Origin: Spiroplasma citri
GTDB lineage: Bacteria > Bacillota_I > Bacilli_A > Mycoplasmatales > Mycoplasmataceae
Length of the DNA: 64,000 nt
Direction: 5' to 3'
Assembly: GCF_001886855.1 (NCBI RefSeq)
Contig: NZ_CP013197.1
Location: forward strand, 620,001 to 684,000
The notes beneath the pieces were generated by a model, which had not been told where the DNA came from, did no database searches, and was given only the letters and a program-made list of their open reading frames with translations. Shown one piece after another: positions 1-9,842 of the stretch; the stretch's first letter is position 1, and every line of letters begins with the position of its first letter. Position numbers and translations under genes: made by a program.

Positions 1-1073
1 ATAAAATTCGAAAATATTTATCAACCCAATTAGACCGTAGTAAATTTGTTAAATATTATTCTGAAGCTCTAGATGATTCACCAACTTCCAAGTTTTTACG
101 AAATGTTTATACAGCACGTTATTTTGTTTATAATGGGAATGTTGATTATGCGTCATATGTTGAAGAAGCATATGCAAATAATTTTTTAAATGGTAATGTG
201 ATGGCTGCTAGTCAATTGTTAAAAGATGGTAGTGATGCTTTATATCGTAACAAAGATTTATTAGAAAATGATGATAATATTTTAGATGATATTCGTAATT
301 GATTACAAACAAATATTGGTTCTTCACGAGTTGAATTTCGTTTTTTAATGAATGGTGCATGAACATTAACAATTAATAAGTTTTTATTAAATATGATTGA
401 CTCATTTAACGCTGAAAATGATGTGATTAAAATTATTCCAGATATTACTGTTGATGCCACAGAATATTTAACACGTCGTAAAAAAGCAGATTGAGATATG
501 CAAGCAGGAGGATGGTCCCCTGATTATGCAGACCCGTATACTTATTTACATACCTTTTCCTTAGGTGGTGATTTACAATATTATTTTGGAACTTCACGGA
601 TTTTTAGTGACTTAAAATTAACAAATAATCGTGCTCCAGATTATGCAACAATTAAGGATCAATTGAATAATCCATATTGAAATCTTTTAAAAAATACAAC
701 AGCAATTGAAGATTTTTATAATGTTTTTAAAAATTATACTAACCAAGTAGCAGCAAGTGATGAAATTACTGATCCAACTCGTTTAGCTGATCGTTATCGA
801 AGTTTTGCTGAAGTTGAATTTAATGCCATTTATACTAATTTTATGTTTATTCCAGTTTATGTTCCAAATGGTTCATATCAAATTCGAATTTCATATGTAA
901 CACCACGAACACAAGTTACAATTGGATATGGTAGTTCAAAATATAAACATTGAGGAATGGTTTTAAATCCTTATTTACTAACTACGCAAGAACGTCAAAT
1001 TATTGAAAAACGTTACCAACATCAATTAGCAATTATTCAAACTGATTATGCCGCCTTTAGGGAGGATTATTAA
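1..1073 (+). CDS. oppA: OppA-type oligopeptide-binding lipoprotein, C-terminal part
   Basis: Substrate-binding protein of an oligopeptide ABC transporter (family 5). The frame is open from the first base (codons start at base 3) to TAA at 1071, reading several TGA codons as Trp. Near residue 165 of the visible part it has GGWSPDYADP followed by a Tyr/Leu-rich stretch, the hallmark near the C-terminus of OppA proteins. The 5' end and signal peptide lie outside the window. The next lipoprotein start is one base after its stop, so the two share a transcript. The peptide-binding role is inferred from the family. Confidence 0.85.
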
Positions 1074-1074
1074 T

Positions 1075-1678
1075 ATGAAAAAGTTGTTAACATCTTTTAT
1101 GGCTTTTATGGTCGTTAGTGTTTTTGCTACTGTTGTTAGTTGTGCAAAAATTGAAACTCGTGATCGTAGTAAAATTTCGTTATCTTTATTTAAAAGTGAA
1201 TTAGCTTTAATTCCTGTTTTTGAAAAACAACAGCCAACCGCAAAAATAACTGAAACGATGTTTCAAAATGCAATTTATGATGCACTAGAAACAAACGGAA
1301 TATCGTGGTGAAATTGCAATTGAGGACTTAAAATTTATTTATTATGATAAAGATTTAATTTCAAAATATTGAACTGATTTGCTATGGCAACCACTAGCAA
1401 GTGGCGGAGTAAAGACAGCATTCTGATAAAACTAATATTATTTCGGTAACATTATATCAAACAGAACCACTTGCATTAGATACCATTACCTTTAATTATG
1501 AAAAAAAGTGTTAAAAACCTTACCAGTTTAAGATATGATGACTTACTTTGCAGTACTAAATCGAACATTTTATTTCTCAGCACGTCATTTTTTAATTAGT
1601 AAAACAACTGACCGTGTTATTATTAAGGCAGTGTCAACTTCAAACCGATATCGTGGTGAAAATATTATTAATTTTTAG
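1075..1678 (+). pseudogene. Frameshifted lipoprotein, possibly an N-terminal OppA-like relic
   Basis: Starts ATG at 1075 with RBS AGGGAGG just upstream. It encodes a signal peptide ending VVSCAK, a lipobox with Cys at residue 20. The frame breaks after NAIYDALETNG near 1297 and continues in another frame (EYRGEIAIEDLKF) to TGA-TAA at 1427. It resumes as DKTNIISVTLYQTEPL, then shifts again near 1507 to end NRYRGENIINF at 1676. At least three shifts are needed, so it cannot make a full product. Its position behind an OppA gene suggests a decayed paralogue, but the motifs are too weak to be sure. Confidence 0.6.
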
Positions 1679-1713
1679 GTTATATTACAATTTTATAAAA
1701 TTAAAATTATTTT

Positions 1714-1748
1714 GGGAAAATTCGCTTAAAAGAAATTTTCTCCTTTTT
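1714..1748 (+). terminator. Probable Rho-independent terminator
   Basis: A GGGAAAATT arm pairs imperfectly with AATTTTCTCC and is followed by a T run. It closes the OppA/lipoprotein unit before efp. Confidence 0.5.
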
Positions 1749-1782
1749 ATTAATTTTAATAACTTTCTGTTTAAAATTAAGA

Positions 1783-1788
1783 TATAAT
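1783..1788 (+). promoter_or_regulatory. -10 box for efp
   Basis: A perfect TATAAT lies 33 bases before the efp start. No good -35 box is seen at the usual spacing. Confidence 0.5.
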
Positions 1789-1820
1789 TAAACTACGATA
1801 AATAGAAAAGGAAGAAAAAG

Positions 1821-2378
1821 ATGATTAGTGTAAACGATTTCCGCCCAGGATTAACGTTTCAATATGAAGGTAATATTTACATCGTAATTGAAGCACAACA
1901 TTCAAAATCAGGTCGTGGGCAAGCGCATGTTAAAACAAAAGTTAAAAATTTGCGAAGTAATGCAACAACAAATATTACTTTCACTGGTGGTGATAAAGTT
2001 GAAAAAGCAATGATTGACAAGGCTGAAATGCAATATTTATATGATGATGGTACCAATGTCATCTTTATGGATACGCAAACTTATGAGCAATTAGAAATTC
2101 CATCAACTAATTTAGTTTGAGAAAAAAACTTTTTAAAAGAGGGAGTAATGGCTTCTGTCACAAAATATGAAGGTGAAGTATTGGAAATTATTTTACCAGA
2201 TAAGGTGGATTTAACAATAACTGAGGCAGAAGCAGCAGTAAAAGGTGATACTAGTTCTGGAGCAATGAAAAAAGCAGTGCTAGAAACTGGATTAGAATTA
2301 CAGGTTCCTTTGTTTATTAAAGAAGGGGAAGTTATTACTGTTTCAACTAGTGATGGAAAATATTCCGGGCGTGCTTAA
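1821..2378 (+). CDS. efp: Elongation factor P
   Basis: Translation factor EF-P (185 aa, usual length) that relieves ribosome stalling at polyproline stretches. It starts MISVNDFRPG, has an internal TGA read as Trp near residue 100, and ends KYSGRA. The N-terminal KOW-like domain carries the tip loop HSKSGRG (residues 27-33). Two OB-type domains follow, the last containing the family segment DTSSGAMKKA. The RBS GGAAG lies 5-9 bases before ATG. The tip residue is Arg32 rather than the Lys common in Firmicutes. The Asp23-like gene follows 31 bases downstream, so an operon is likely. Confidence 0.95.
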
Positions 2379-2409
2379 TTTTAATAATTCATAAAAGGAG
2401 AGATTGAAG

Positions 2410-2715
2410 ATGAATAATAATTTTAATGAATTAATAATTGAAAGTAACCATCGTGGAACAATTGCTGTTAGTTTATTAACAATTAAAAAAATTATTTTAT
2501 ATGCAATCCGTGATTTGACCCATCAATATTTTGTGGATAAAGTTGAATGTAGAATGATTGATAATTCATTATTGCACATTTATATTAGTGGAAAAGTAAT
2601 TGCAAAAGAAAACTTAAATGATTTAACAGCTGAAATTAATGAAGCAATTATGAAAGAATTAAGTTATTCGTTACAAATTAAACCAAAAAATATTAGTATT
2701 GCTTATCATCATTAA
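2410..2715 (+). CDS. Asp23/Gls24 family protein (YqhY-like)
   Basis: Small (101 aa) cytoplasmic protein of the alkaline-shock Asp23 family. The start at ATG 2410 is chosen because RBS AAAGGAG lies 9 bases upstream; the in-frame TTG at 2404 is too close. The protein has the characteristic alternation of hydrophobic strands (GTIAVSLLTIKKIILYAI, then HIYISGKV). It shares the efp transcript, as yqhY-type genes often do in Firmicutes. The exact role in mollicutes is unknown. Confidence 0.7.
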   Translation: MNNNFNELIIESNHRGTIAVSLLTIKKIILYAIRDLTHQYFVDKVECRMIDNSLLHIYISGKVIAKENLNDLTAEINEAIMKELSYSLQIKPKNISIAYHH

Positions 2716-2765
2716 TAATTTAAAAACCAATTAACTATAGATAGAAAAAGAAAAAAATGTTATGC

Positions 2766-2803
2766 GTTTGCTAAGAACTTTGTAAGTTCTTAGCAAACTT
2801 TTA
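2766..2803 (+). terminator. Rho-independent terminator of the efp operon
   Basis: A perfect 15-bp inverted repeat (GTTTGCTAAGAACTT, loop TGT) is followed by TTTTATTT. Confidence 0.9.
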
Positions 2804-2829
2804 TTTATGATATGTTATTTTAATTCTAC

Positions 2830-4205
2830 TGTCAATATCTAGCTAAAATTTCGTAAATTTATTTAATTGATAATTGTTTCATAGTATATCTTTCAGTTCA
2901 TGGATGATTTGATTTGGGTTTATGAGCTTTAGATTTTGGTAATGTTTTTTCTGTATTTTTAACTGTTGGAATATATTCTAATAGATTATAAATTTTGTTT
3001 TCATACTTAAGATACAATGTTTTATCAAATGCATTAATTATTGTAACATTTGTTTTTGAATTAAAAAATTTTAGTTTTTTATTATCATAAGCTAAGTACT
3101 TTTTATTTGCATAACTAATTGATGATCCATTATCTGTTCTTCTTGTTGAAGTTATTGATAAAAGTAAATTAATTTTGTCACTTTCTGGTGCATCAACGAA
3201 AGCAGAATTGTTATAATCAATGGGAAGAGCAAAGTGTTTATTGAATTTAGGCAGAAATTCTTTTAAGAACTTATTTGCTTCTTCAAGAGTAGTTACTTTT
3301 GCAAGACCTAATTTTCATTTTTTAGACGATCTTGTAAAGTGCCTCATAACCGTTCAATTCGACCTTTTGTTTGAGGAATTGAAGTAGTTATGATTTCGAC
3401 ACCTAATTTATTACAGCATCTGCTGAATTGATTAAAGGTGTTTTCTTCTTCTTTTTACTATTATTTTTTTTGATAAGTAAAAATTGTTTGCTTATCTGTA
3501 TAAAATGTCATAGTAATACCATAGTTTTTTAAAATTTGATATAAAACATTATAATAACCATTTAAGGTTTCTTGATAATCAAAATATAATCCAACAACTG
3601 TATTTGTTGCATCATCAATAGCACCATGTAAAAATATTTTAGGATGATTTATTCCTAGTCATAAATGTTCACTAGCATCAGCTTGTAATAATTCCCCAAA
3701 ATATTTGCGGCGTTCTCTTAAAGGATGTGATTTATCTTTTTTTCTTAATTTCTGTTTTCTAGGAGATTTTATTTGATTTAGAGACATTAAGTTGTACAAA
3801 ACTGAATAAGAAATTTTTATTTTTTCATTTTCAAGTAATTTTTCTTTAAAATGTATAAAATTAAAATCAATATATTTAGTTTTGTAAAGATTAAGAATAT
3901 TTTCACAAATTTCTGGTTTTGTTTTGTTATATGCTGTTCTACCACGTGAATGATGCGCAAAGGAAGTCATATTTTGTGTATCATAAATTTTCATTAATTG
4001 TTCAATTCTACGAATAGACAAATCTAAAATTTTAGCAGCACGTTTTTTTTGTTATTTCATTATTAATAACTTTTCCAATAGTTTTATATTTATGTTTTTC
4101 TGTCATTGTTAATTTTCTTTCCATAGTTATCACCAAATTAATAATATAAATAATTGTGAAATTTTTGCTAGATAACTATTACGAAATTATCACAAGATAA
4201 GGACA
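2830..4205 (-). mobile_element. Insertion sequence, ISNCY/IS1202-like, decayed
   Basis: About 1.38 kb bounded by imperfect 27-bp inverted repeats: TGTCAATATCTAG at the left and, read inward on the other strand, TGTCCTTATCTTG at the right, both leading to AATTTCGTAA. A 17-base direct repeat GTTATTTTAATTCTACT lies at 2814-2830 and 4208-4224 and looks like a long target duplication. It contains one transposase gene on the minus strand and sits between the efp operon and the permease gene. Confidence 0.75.
2859..4124 (-). pseudogene. DDE transposase (ISNCY-like), frameshifted
   Basis: Reads MERKLTMTEKHKYKTIGKV, then a helix-turn-helix region (KKRAAKILDLSIRRIEQLM), then a DDE/rve catalytic core: LLQADASEHLW, GAIDDATNTVVG, YTDKQTIF, and KGRIERLWGTLQDR with the candidate catalytic Glu. 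It ends TMKQLSIK. Frame shifts are needed in the A run near 4050, near 3440 and near 3330. The order of motifs matches ISNCY/IS1202-type transposases. It is not expressible as one protein. Confidence 0.8.
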
Positions 4206-4370
4206 AGGTTATTTTAATTCTACTTGTAATTTTTTCCTATTTGTTATAATTAGAGATAAATTATTTATAAAAAATTTAAATAATTTGAGTGTTATAATTT
4301 AATTTTTATGTGAATATATCATCAATTAAATATTAACCAAGTTTTTTAGAAGAAAGGAAAAAACTATTTT

Positions 4371-6116
4371 ATGCTTAAAAAAGAACAAAATAAGAAATTT
4401 AGTTTAGCAGATTTTGTTTGATTAGGCTTTAATTATACTGTTGTAATTGGTTTTATAGGTAATTTTGCTATTTTATCAAATATCTCACAACCTGACTCAA
4501 TTGGAATTCATGTTATTTGATTATTTGCAGTTGAAGGTTTGATCGCAGGAATATGTGCGTGAGCATTTGCTAAAATGGCTATAGTTCATCATTCTAATAA
4601 TAATGGAGCTTCATATATTTATGTTAGAACAAGTTTTGGTAAATTTTGGGGAATTTTTGTTGCTTTTATGCAATATGTTGCCTTACCATTTTTAATTACA
4701 ATTCAAGTAATGATGTTGATTCGTGGTTCATTTGGAGCAGATTGAGTTTCAAAAATAAATCCAGATAAAAGTATTACTGTCCCTTGGTATGCTGCAAACT
4801 GAGGGTCATTTGGTGACTTATGATTAGATTTTATTGGAATTGCTATTTATATGTCAGCAGCAGGAATTATTTTTTGGGGGATGAAATTATATAAAAAATT
4901 AGCGAATGGAACTGGTATTATTAAATGAGTTACAGCTGGATTTTTAATTTTAGCTGGTTTAGTATTGTCAGTTCAACATGGTGGTGAAAATTTAAGTTAT
5001 TGAGGACATCATACGAATTTCTCGTTGCCAGGATTTATTAAAACTTTTAATTCATGCTTTTTCTTCTTTGCTGGGTTTGAAGTCTTTTCAACTGCTGGGA
5101 AAAATATTAGTAATCCAGAGAAAAATATTGGCCGTGCAATTACACTAATTATGTTAATTAGTACAATTTTTTATATTGTTATTTCAATTATTTTCTTTGC
5201 TGTTTTTACTAAATTTGTTCAAAATATGCAAATGGGAACATGAAGTTTAGGTTTTAAAAATAAGATTATTTTATATGGTGGCCCAATTATTAATATGATT
5301 ATTAGTGCTTTAGCATTGAAAATAAATGTTGCAATGCAAAATGATTTATACGGGGGAACTTCATTACAACCATTATGGGCCGAAGGGTATTTACCAGATC
5401 ATTTGCGTAAGTTAAATAAAGATGGAATACCAATTCGTGCCTCAATTTTAAACTTAGTTATTACAAGTTTAATGATTTTTATTTGGTTAGCAATCCCCGA
5501 TATTATTAAAGGGTTTAGTTTAACAAAACAATTTGGTTTTATGGCAATCCCAGCAGAAACAATGACTTATCAGCAACCATTTAATGTTTCATCATTAACT
5601 GAAGCATCATCAGCTATTACAATTTTTATTTATGGTATGGTAATTGCTGTGATACTAAAATTAGCTTATCAACGTAAAATTAAGATGCGAGTATGAGAAT
5701 ATCTTGCCTTTCCAATTGTCTTTGTTATTTTAACTTTTGTTTTTGGATGACATTATTATAGTTTAATCAATAATATTGTTATTTCAGATGGAAGAAAACG
5801 AGATAGTGCAATTATTGGAGCAGCAATTGAGTTAGCATTTGTTGCCTTTTCTGTTAGTTTTGCAACAATTTGATATTTTACTTATTATCGTGCAAAATAT
5901 CTTCGCCGAATGAAAGAACAACCTGAATTGCAAGCTAAATTAGATGCTGAATTTGAAGTTAGAGATGATTGAAAATATGTTTCATTAGAAATTCGTCACG
6001 AAATTAAAAATTATTTAAAACGAAATCAAGCATTATATCAAGCAAAAACTAATATTAATTATCAAGATGCAGAACATTTGCTCACGGAACTAAATCTTAT
6101 TGTTGAAAAAAAGTAA
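4371..6116 (+). CDS. APC-superfamily amino acid permease
   Basis: Integral membrane transporter of 581 aa with about 12 hydrophobic segments. The frame is intact with many TGA-Trp codons. RBS AGAAAGGA precedes ATG 4371. Recognisable family features are the N-terminal segment VWLGFNYTVVIGFIGN, the FEVFSTAGKNISNPEKNIG stretch near residues 235-255 (APC signature with the E-x-x-x-PEKN motif) and a hydrophilic C-terminal tail of about 70 residues. The substrate is probably an amino acid but cannot be read from the sequence. It lies alone between an IS and udk. Confidence 0.85.
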
Positions 6117-6234
6117 TAGTCTTGATGAGGAAAAAGATGAACCAGCGAATGAAGAATAGTCAAACAATTTAACGAAAGTTAAGTTGTTTTGCTTTATGAT
6201 ATACTAAAATAAAAAGAATAAGAGGAGGAGTTAA

Positions 6235-6876
6235 ATGCAACCAAAACCAAAAAATAAAGTGCAATTAGCTACTATTACTGGCGGGACTGCAAGTGGCAAA
6301 ACAACAGCTGCTAATAAAATTGCTGAAATTTTGCAAGGAAAAAAGATAGTTTATTTAAAGATGGATCATTATTATAAAAAATTAGATGATTTGACATTAG
6401 CAGAACGAAAAAAATTAATTTTGATCATCCAAATGCCCTTGATTTAGAATTATTAGTTAATCATTTACAACTCTTAAAAAATCATCAGAACATTCAAATG
6501 CTAAATTATGATTTCCCAATTTCTAATTGCTCAATACAAACAACGGAAATAAAAAGCGGTGATGTGATTATCCTTGATGGTATTTTAGGTTTAGCATTAG
6601 AAGAAATTCGCAAATTATCGGATATTAAAATCTTTATTAAAACAGAAGATGATATTCGTTTTATTCGACGTTTAACGCGTGATTTATCAGAACGAGGGCG
6701 AACAGTTGAAAGTATTATTAATCAGTATTTAACAACAGTAAAACCAATGCATGAATATTTTGTTGAGCCAAGTATTAAATATAACCGATATTATTGTGCC
6801 ATATTATGAAGGAAATGAAATCGCAATTGATATGATTGCAACAAAAATTAAGGCTTTATTACTTGATAAAAAATAA
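6235..6876 (+). pseudogene. udk: Uridine kinase, two frameshifts
   Basis: Uridine/cytidine kinase of the nucleotide salvage pathway. RBS AGAGGAGG precedes ATG 6235. P-loop GGTASGKTT (residues 16-24) is followed by MDHYYKKLDDL. The frame breaks in an A run near 6412 (AERKK, then INFDHPNALDLELL) and again near 6778 (EPSIKYN, then DIIVPYYEGNEIAID). It ends LLLDKK. The middle part with DGILGLALEE and RFIRRLTRDLSERGR is typical of Udk. Both breaks are single-base, so sequencing error is an alternative to true loss. Confidence 0.85.
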
Positions 6877-6956
6877 AAAACTCCATTATTATTGTCTTTT
6901 TTAAGGTATAATAATCATTGTTGGAATTAAAAACAGAGAGGAACGGAGAGAACACC

Positions 6957-7427
6957 ATGAATGAAGAAATTTTGTTAACTAAAGAGGGAATTAAAGACTT
7001 AAAAGAAGAATTAGATAATTTAATTAATGTTATTCGTCCCGAAGTGATTGAAGAGTTAAAAGAAGCTCGTGCACAGGGAGACTTATCAGAAAATGCTGAT
7101 TATGATGCAGCACGAAACCGTCAAGCGGAAGTTGAAGGACGAATTAAAGAAATTGAATCATTATTAACAAAAGCAAAAGAAATTAAGGAAGTTAAATCAA
7201 AAACAGGAATTATTAAGTTAGGAAGTACAGTAACGTTTACTAATTTATTAATTAATAAAAAATATGAACTTAAAATTGTTGGTGCTGTTGAGGCTAATCC
7301 TTTTGAAAATACAATTTCAAATGAATCACCAATTGCAAAAGCTATTATTGGGAAAAAAGCTGGCGATTTAATTGAAATTAAGGGAATTCAAGAACCTTAT
7401 AAAGTTAAAATTTTAACTGTAGAATAA
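6957..7427 (+). CDS. greA: Transcription elongation factor GreA
   Basis: 156-aa factor that rescues backtracked RNA polymerase by stimulating transcript cleavage. The N-terminal coiled coil contains the acidic tip segment QGDLSENADYDAARNRQ (about residues 37-53), the GreA hallmark, followed by the C-terminal FKBP-like domain. ATG 6957 is chosen because GGAGAG lies 5-10 bases upstream; an upstream in-frame TTG would add a non-homologous tail. A TATAAT box is at 6907-6912. Confidence 0.95.
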   Translation: MNEEILLTKEGIKDLKEELDNLINVIRPEVIEELKEARAQGDLSENADYDAARNRQAEVEGRIKEIESLLTKAKEIKEVKSKTGIIKLGSTVTFTNLLINKKYELKIVGAVEANPFENTISNESPIAKAIIGKKAGDLIEIKGIQEPYKVKILTVE

Positions 7428-7533
7428 ATAATAAAAAAATTATTAAAAACTTAAAAACGGAAAATTATTTTCTTGGTTTTGATTATATCATAGAGTTATC
7501 TTGGTGTAATCTAAGAAAGGAAGGAGTATAAAA

Positions 7534-8659
7534 ATGAAAAAACTTTTAAGTTTATTAAGTACACTAGCAATTAGATCGACTGCTATTCCAGCAGGATATG
7601 CGATGAATCCTTACAATTTTGAAAATAATAATAAATTCTCAAGAGAATGAAGTTATGGTGAAAAATCTTTTGATTGAAAGAATAATTATTTAACTATTAA
7701 TGTTGGGTAACCAAAATTAAAAGATTTTATTCCAGTAATTTATGATACTGAAGCAAAAATTGAAAAATTAAGTTTAGAAATTAATGTTCTTTGAACAAAA
7801 ATTAGAGAGAGTGAGCAGGAAAAAACTACTTTAGAACAAAGTAAGAAAGTTCTTGAATCAGAATTACTAACGATGCAGCAAGTTAAAGAAGGATTAGACA
7901 AACAAATTCTTGATGCAACAAGTCAAAATATTAGTCTAAAAGTAGAATTAGAACTAAAAACAGCAGAAATTAGTAAGGTAACAAAAGAATCACAAGAAAA
8001 AGTTACTACATTAGAAGCAGAAGTTGCTGACTTAAAAGCTAAGTTAGTAGCTAGTGAACAAAATAAACTTTCTTTAGAACAAAAAAATGAAAGAAGTTGA
8101 AGCTAAATTAAATACAATTACTGAAGAAAAACTTGTTTTAGAAACTAATTTAAAAGATAAGTCAAAAGAAATTAATAATTTAAATTCACAGGTTGCTAAT
8201 CTGAATACTAAATTAGCAGCTAGTGAGCAAGATAAACTTTCTTTAGAAGAAGATAAGAAAGAGGTTGAAGCTAAGTTAGAAAAAGTTATTGAGGAAAAAA
8301 ATACTTTAGAAGTTGACTTAAAAACTAAATTAGATGAAATTGAAAGTTTAAAAGAAAAATTAGAAAATGGAAGTCAAAATAAAGAGTTGCAAGAAAAAGT
8401 TACTGCGTTGGAAGCAGAAGTTGCTGAGTTGAAAGCTAACTTAGAAACTAGTGAGCAAGATAAAGCAACTTTAGAAGGAAATAATAAAGAGTTACAAAGT
8501 AAAATTGATGAATTGACAAGTAATTCAGAAAATGCTAATTTAGTTAAAGAATTGCAAGATAAAATAGCTAGTCTTAAAGAAGTGAAAACTACTTTAGAAG
8601 CAAGAAATAAAGAGTTGCAAGAAAAAGTTAATGAGTTAACAGAAAAAGCGCAAGGATAA
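7534..8659 (+). pseudogene. Secreted coiled-coil protein with in-frame stop and frameshift
   Basis: Starts MKKLLSLLSTLAIRSTAIPAG (signal-peptide-like, no lipobox Cys) with RBS AAGGAGTA. The frame has TAA at 7708-7710 after ~58 residues, then continues in the same frame (PKLKDFIPVIYDTEAKIEKL) into a long Glu/Lys/Leu heptad-repeat coiled coil with repeated units of the type LEAEVADLKAKLVASEQNKLSLE. It shifts frame in the seven-A run at 8081-8087 and ends NELTEKAQG at 8659. Intact it would be about 375 aa. Function unknown; the architecture suggests a surface or cell-envelope protein. Confidence 0.7.
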
Positions 8660-8669
8660 TTAAATTAGA

Positions 8670-8697
8670 AGTTGCAACATTGTTTTGCAACTTTTTT
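8670..8697 (+). terminator. Rho-independent terminator
   Basis: AGTTGCAA pairs with TTGCAACT around a short loop, followed by TTTTTT. Confidence 0.75.
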
Positions 8698-8723
8698 ATT
8701 CAAAAATGAAAGGAAAAAAAGAA

Positions 8724-8822
8724 ATGAAAAAGGTATTATCATTATTTGCAATGTTTATCCTACAACTACTTTGTTGTAACTTTTTTCAATTTCTTGTTTT
8801 AATTTTTTTTATTTTTTGATAA
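8724..8822 (+). pseudogene. Lipoprotein start fused to a terminator
   Basis: RBS AGGAAAAAAAG and MKKVLSLFAMFI look like the start of a spiroplasma lipoprotein. After 12 codons the frame runs into a hairpin (TACAAC/GTTGTA, 8761-8778) plus T run. The body of the gene appears deleted, leaving promoter-proximal end and terminator joined. Confidence 0.45.
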
Positions 8823-9030
8823 TAATCATTAGGTTTTAAATCCTCATTTATATTTTTATATTCTATTTTTATTCCAAATTGCTTATTTGCTTCCTTTTGT
8901 TTTTCATTTGATGAAATAACCATCATATTTTTATCTTGATTTTGATGTAAAGTATTTGCAACTGGATTTGGAATACTAAATCCAATAACACTAAAAGAAG
9001 TACTATAAAAGCGCTTTTTATTATATTTAA
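8755..9030 (-). pseudogene. Relic of a secreted protein
   Basis: On the minus strand an open stretch reads KRFYSTSFSVIGFSIPNPVA (signal-like), then hydrophilic coding-like sequence including EYKNINEDLKPNDYYQKIKK, with a one-base shift needed to continue as KLKQEIEKSYNK. No start codon is evident. Likely a decayed gene that runs into the deleted lipoprotein at 8724. Confidence 0.35.
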
Positions 9031-9088
9031 TAAATAAAAAAAGGAATAATCAAGGTAAATTTGTTAAGTTATTAAAGAGGAGGTAAAA

Positions 9089-9355
9089 ATGACAGAATTA
9101 ACAATAAAACAAATGAAACAAATCAGTGGGGTCAAAATGTCTGGTGCTTTATTATCGGGGATTGCTGCAATAATTAATGCATGTAGTAACTCACTAACTA
9201 GTTTAATTACGACTGGTTTTTCAATTGCGTTTGCGACTCAGCAAAAAAATCTAACAGAAGGTAGTTATAAAGCAGGAAGTGGCCATCATTTAACATGATC
9301 AGATAAACATAATAATTTAAATAATGCTAATTATGAACAAATATTATTTGTTTAA
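9089..9355 (+). CDS. Small peptide with bacteriocin-type leader
   Basis: 88 aa, strong RBS AGAGGAGG 5 bases before ATG. The N-terminus MTELTIKQMKQISGVKMSG resembles the amphipathic leader of class II bacteriocins, though the usual Gly-Gly is Gly-Val here. A small-residue-rich hydrophobic segment follows (ALLSGIAAIINACSNSL...IAFA), then a polar tail ending NYEQILFV. The next gene has a more canonical GG leader and a similar tail ending NNEILYV, so the two look like paralogous partners. Antibacterial function is inference only; no immunity or export gene is adjacent. Confidence 0.55.
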
Positions 9356-9361
9356 TTACAA

Positions 9362-9580
9362 ATGAAATTATTATCATTAGAACAATAAAAAAATTTAATT
9401 GGTGGCGGTGCTTGAATAGTTGGATCGTTAATTTTAATTACTTTTTTTGATATTATTAAAATTAGTTTAGATAGTTATCAGATTGCTCAAGGAACAAGAG
9501 GAGAAAATAGGTTATTTCAAGAATTAAATAACAATGATGATACAGAAATAGCACACAATAATGAAATTTTATATGTATAA
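9362..9580 (+). pseudogene. Second double-glycine leader peptide, in-frame stop
   Basis: MKLLSLEQ, then TAA at 9386, then KNLIGGGAWIVGSLIL in the same frame. This is a near-perfect double-glycine leader (LSLEQ-x-KNLIGG) broken by one stop codon at residue 9. The mature part would be hydrophobic then polar, ending NNEILYV. It lies 6 bases after the previous peptide gene. One substitution would restore it. Function as in the preceding peptide is inferred. Confidence 0.5.
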
Positions 9581-9709
9581 TATTTAATCCTAATAAAAAT
9601 AATTTTTATTTTAAATTTAATTACAGAAAATAATTTTTATTTATTTTAGAAATTAAAAACAAAATAATTTTTATAATTTTAACAATTTTAAACATTTTAA
9701 TATTTGTCA

Positions 9710-9739
9710 TTGATAATTAAGGAAAAATACGATACAATA
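9710..9739 (+). promoter_or_regulatory. Promoter of fib
   Basis: TTGATA (9710-9715) and TACAAT (9734-9739) with 18-bp spacing, giving a 5' leader of about 100 bases before the fib start. Confidence 0.55.
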
Positions 9740-9842
9740 ATCATAGTTGTATTTTGCATATAATCAAATATTAATTATAGTAAGATGCACTAAAAATAAA
9801 TAATTTTTGGAAATTAAATATGAAAATAGAGGTGGAAAATAA

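Noticed and set aside
212-460. Minus-strand ORF of 82 codons opposite the OppA gene
   Set aside because: It has no RBS and lies wholly antisense to a well-supported coding frame.
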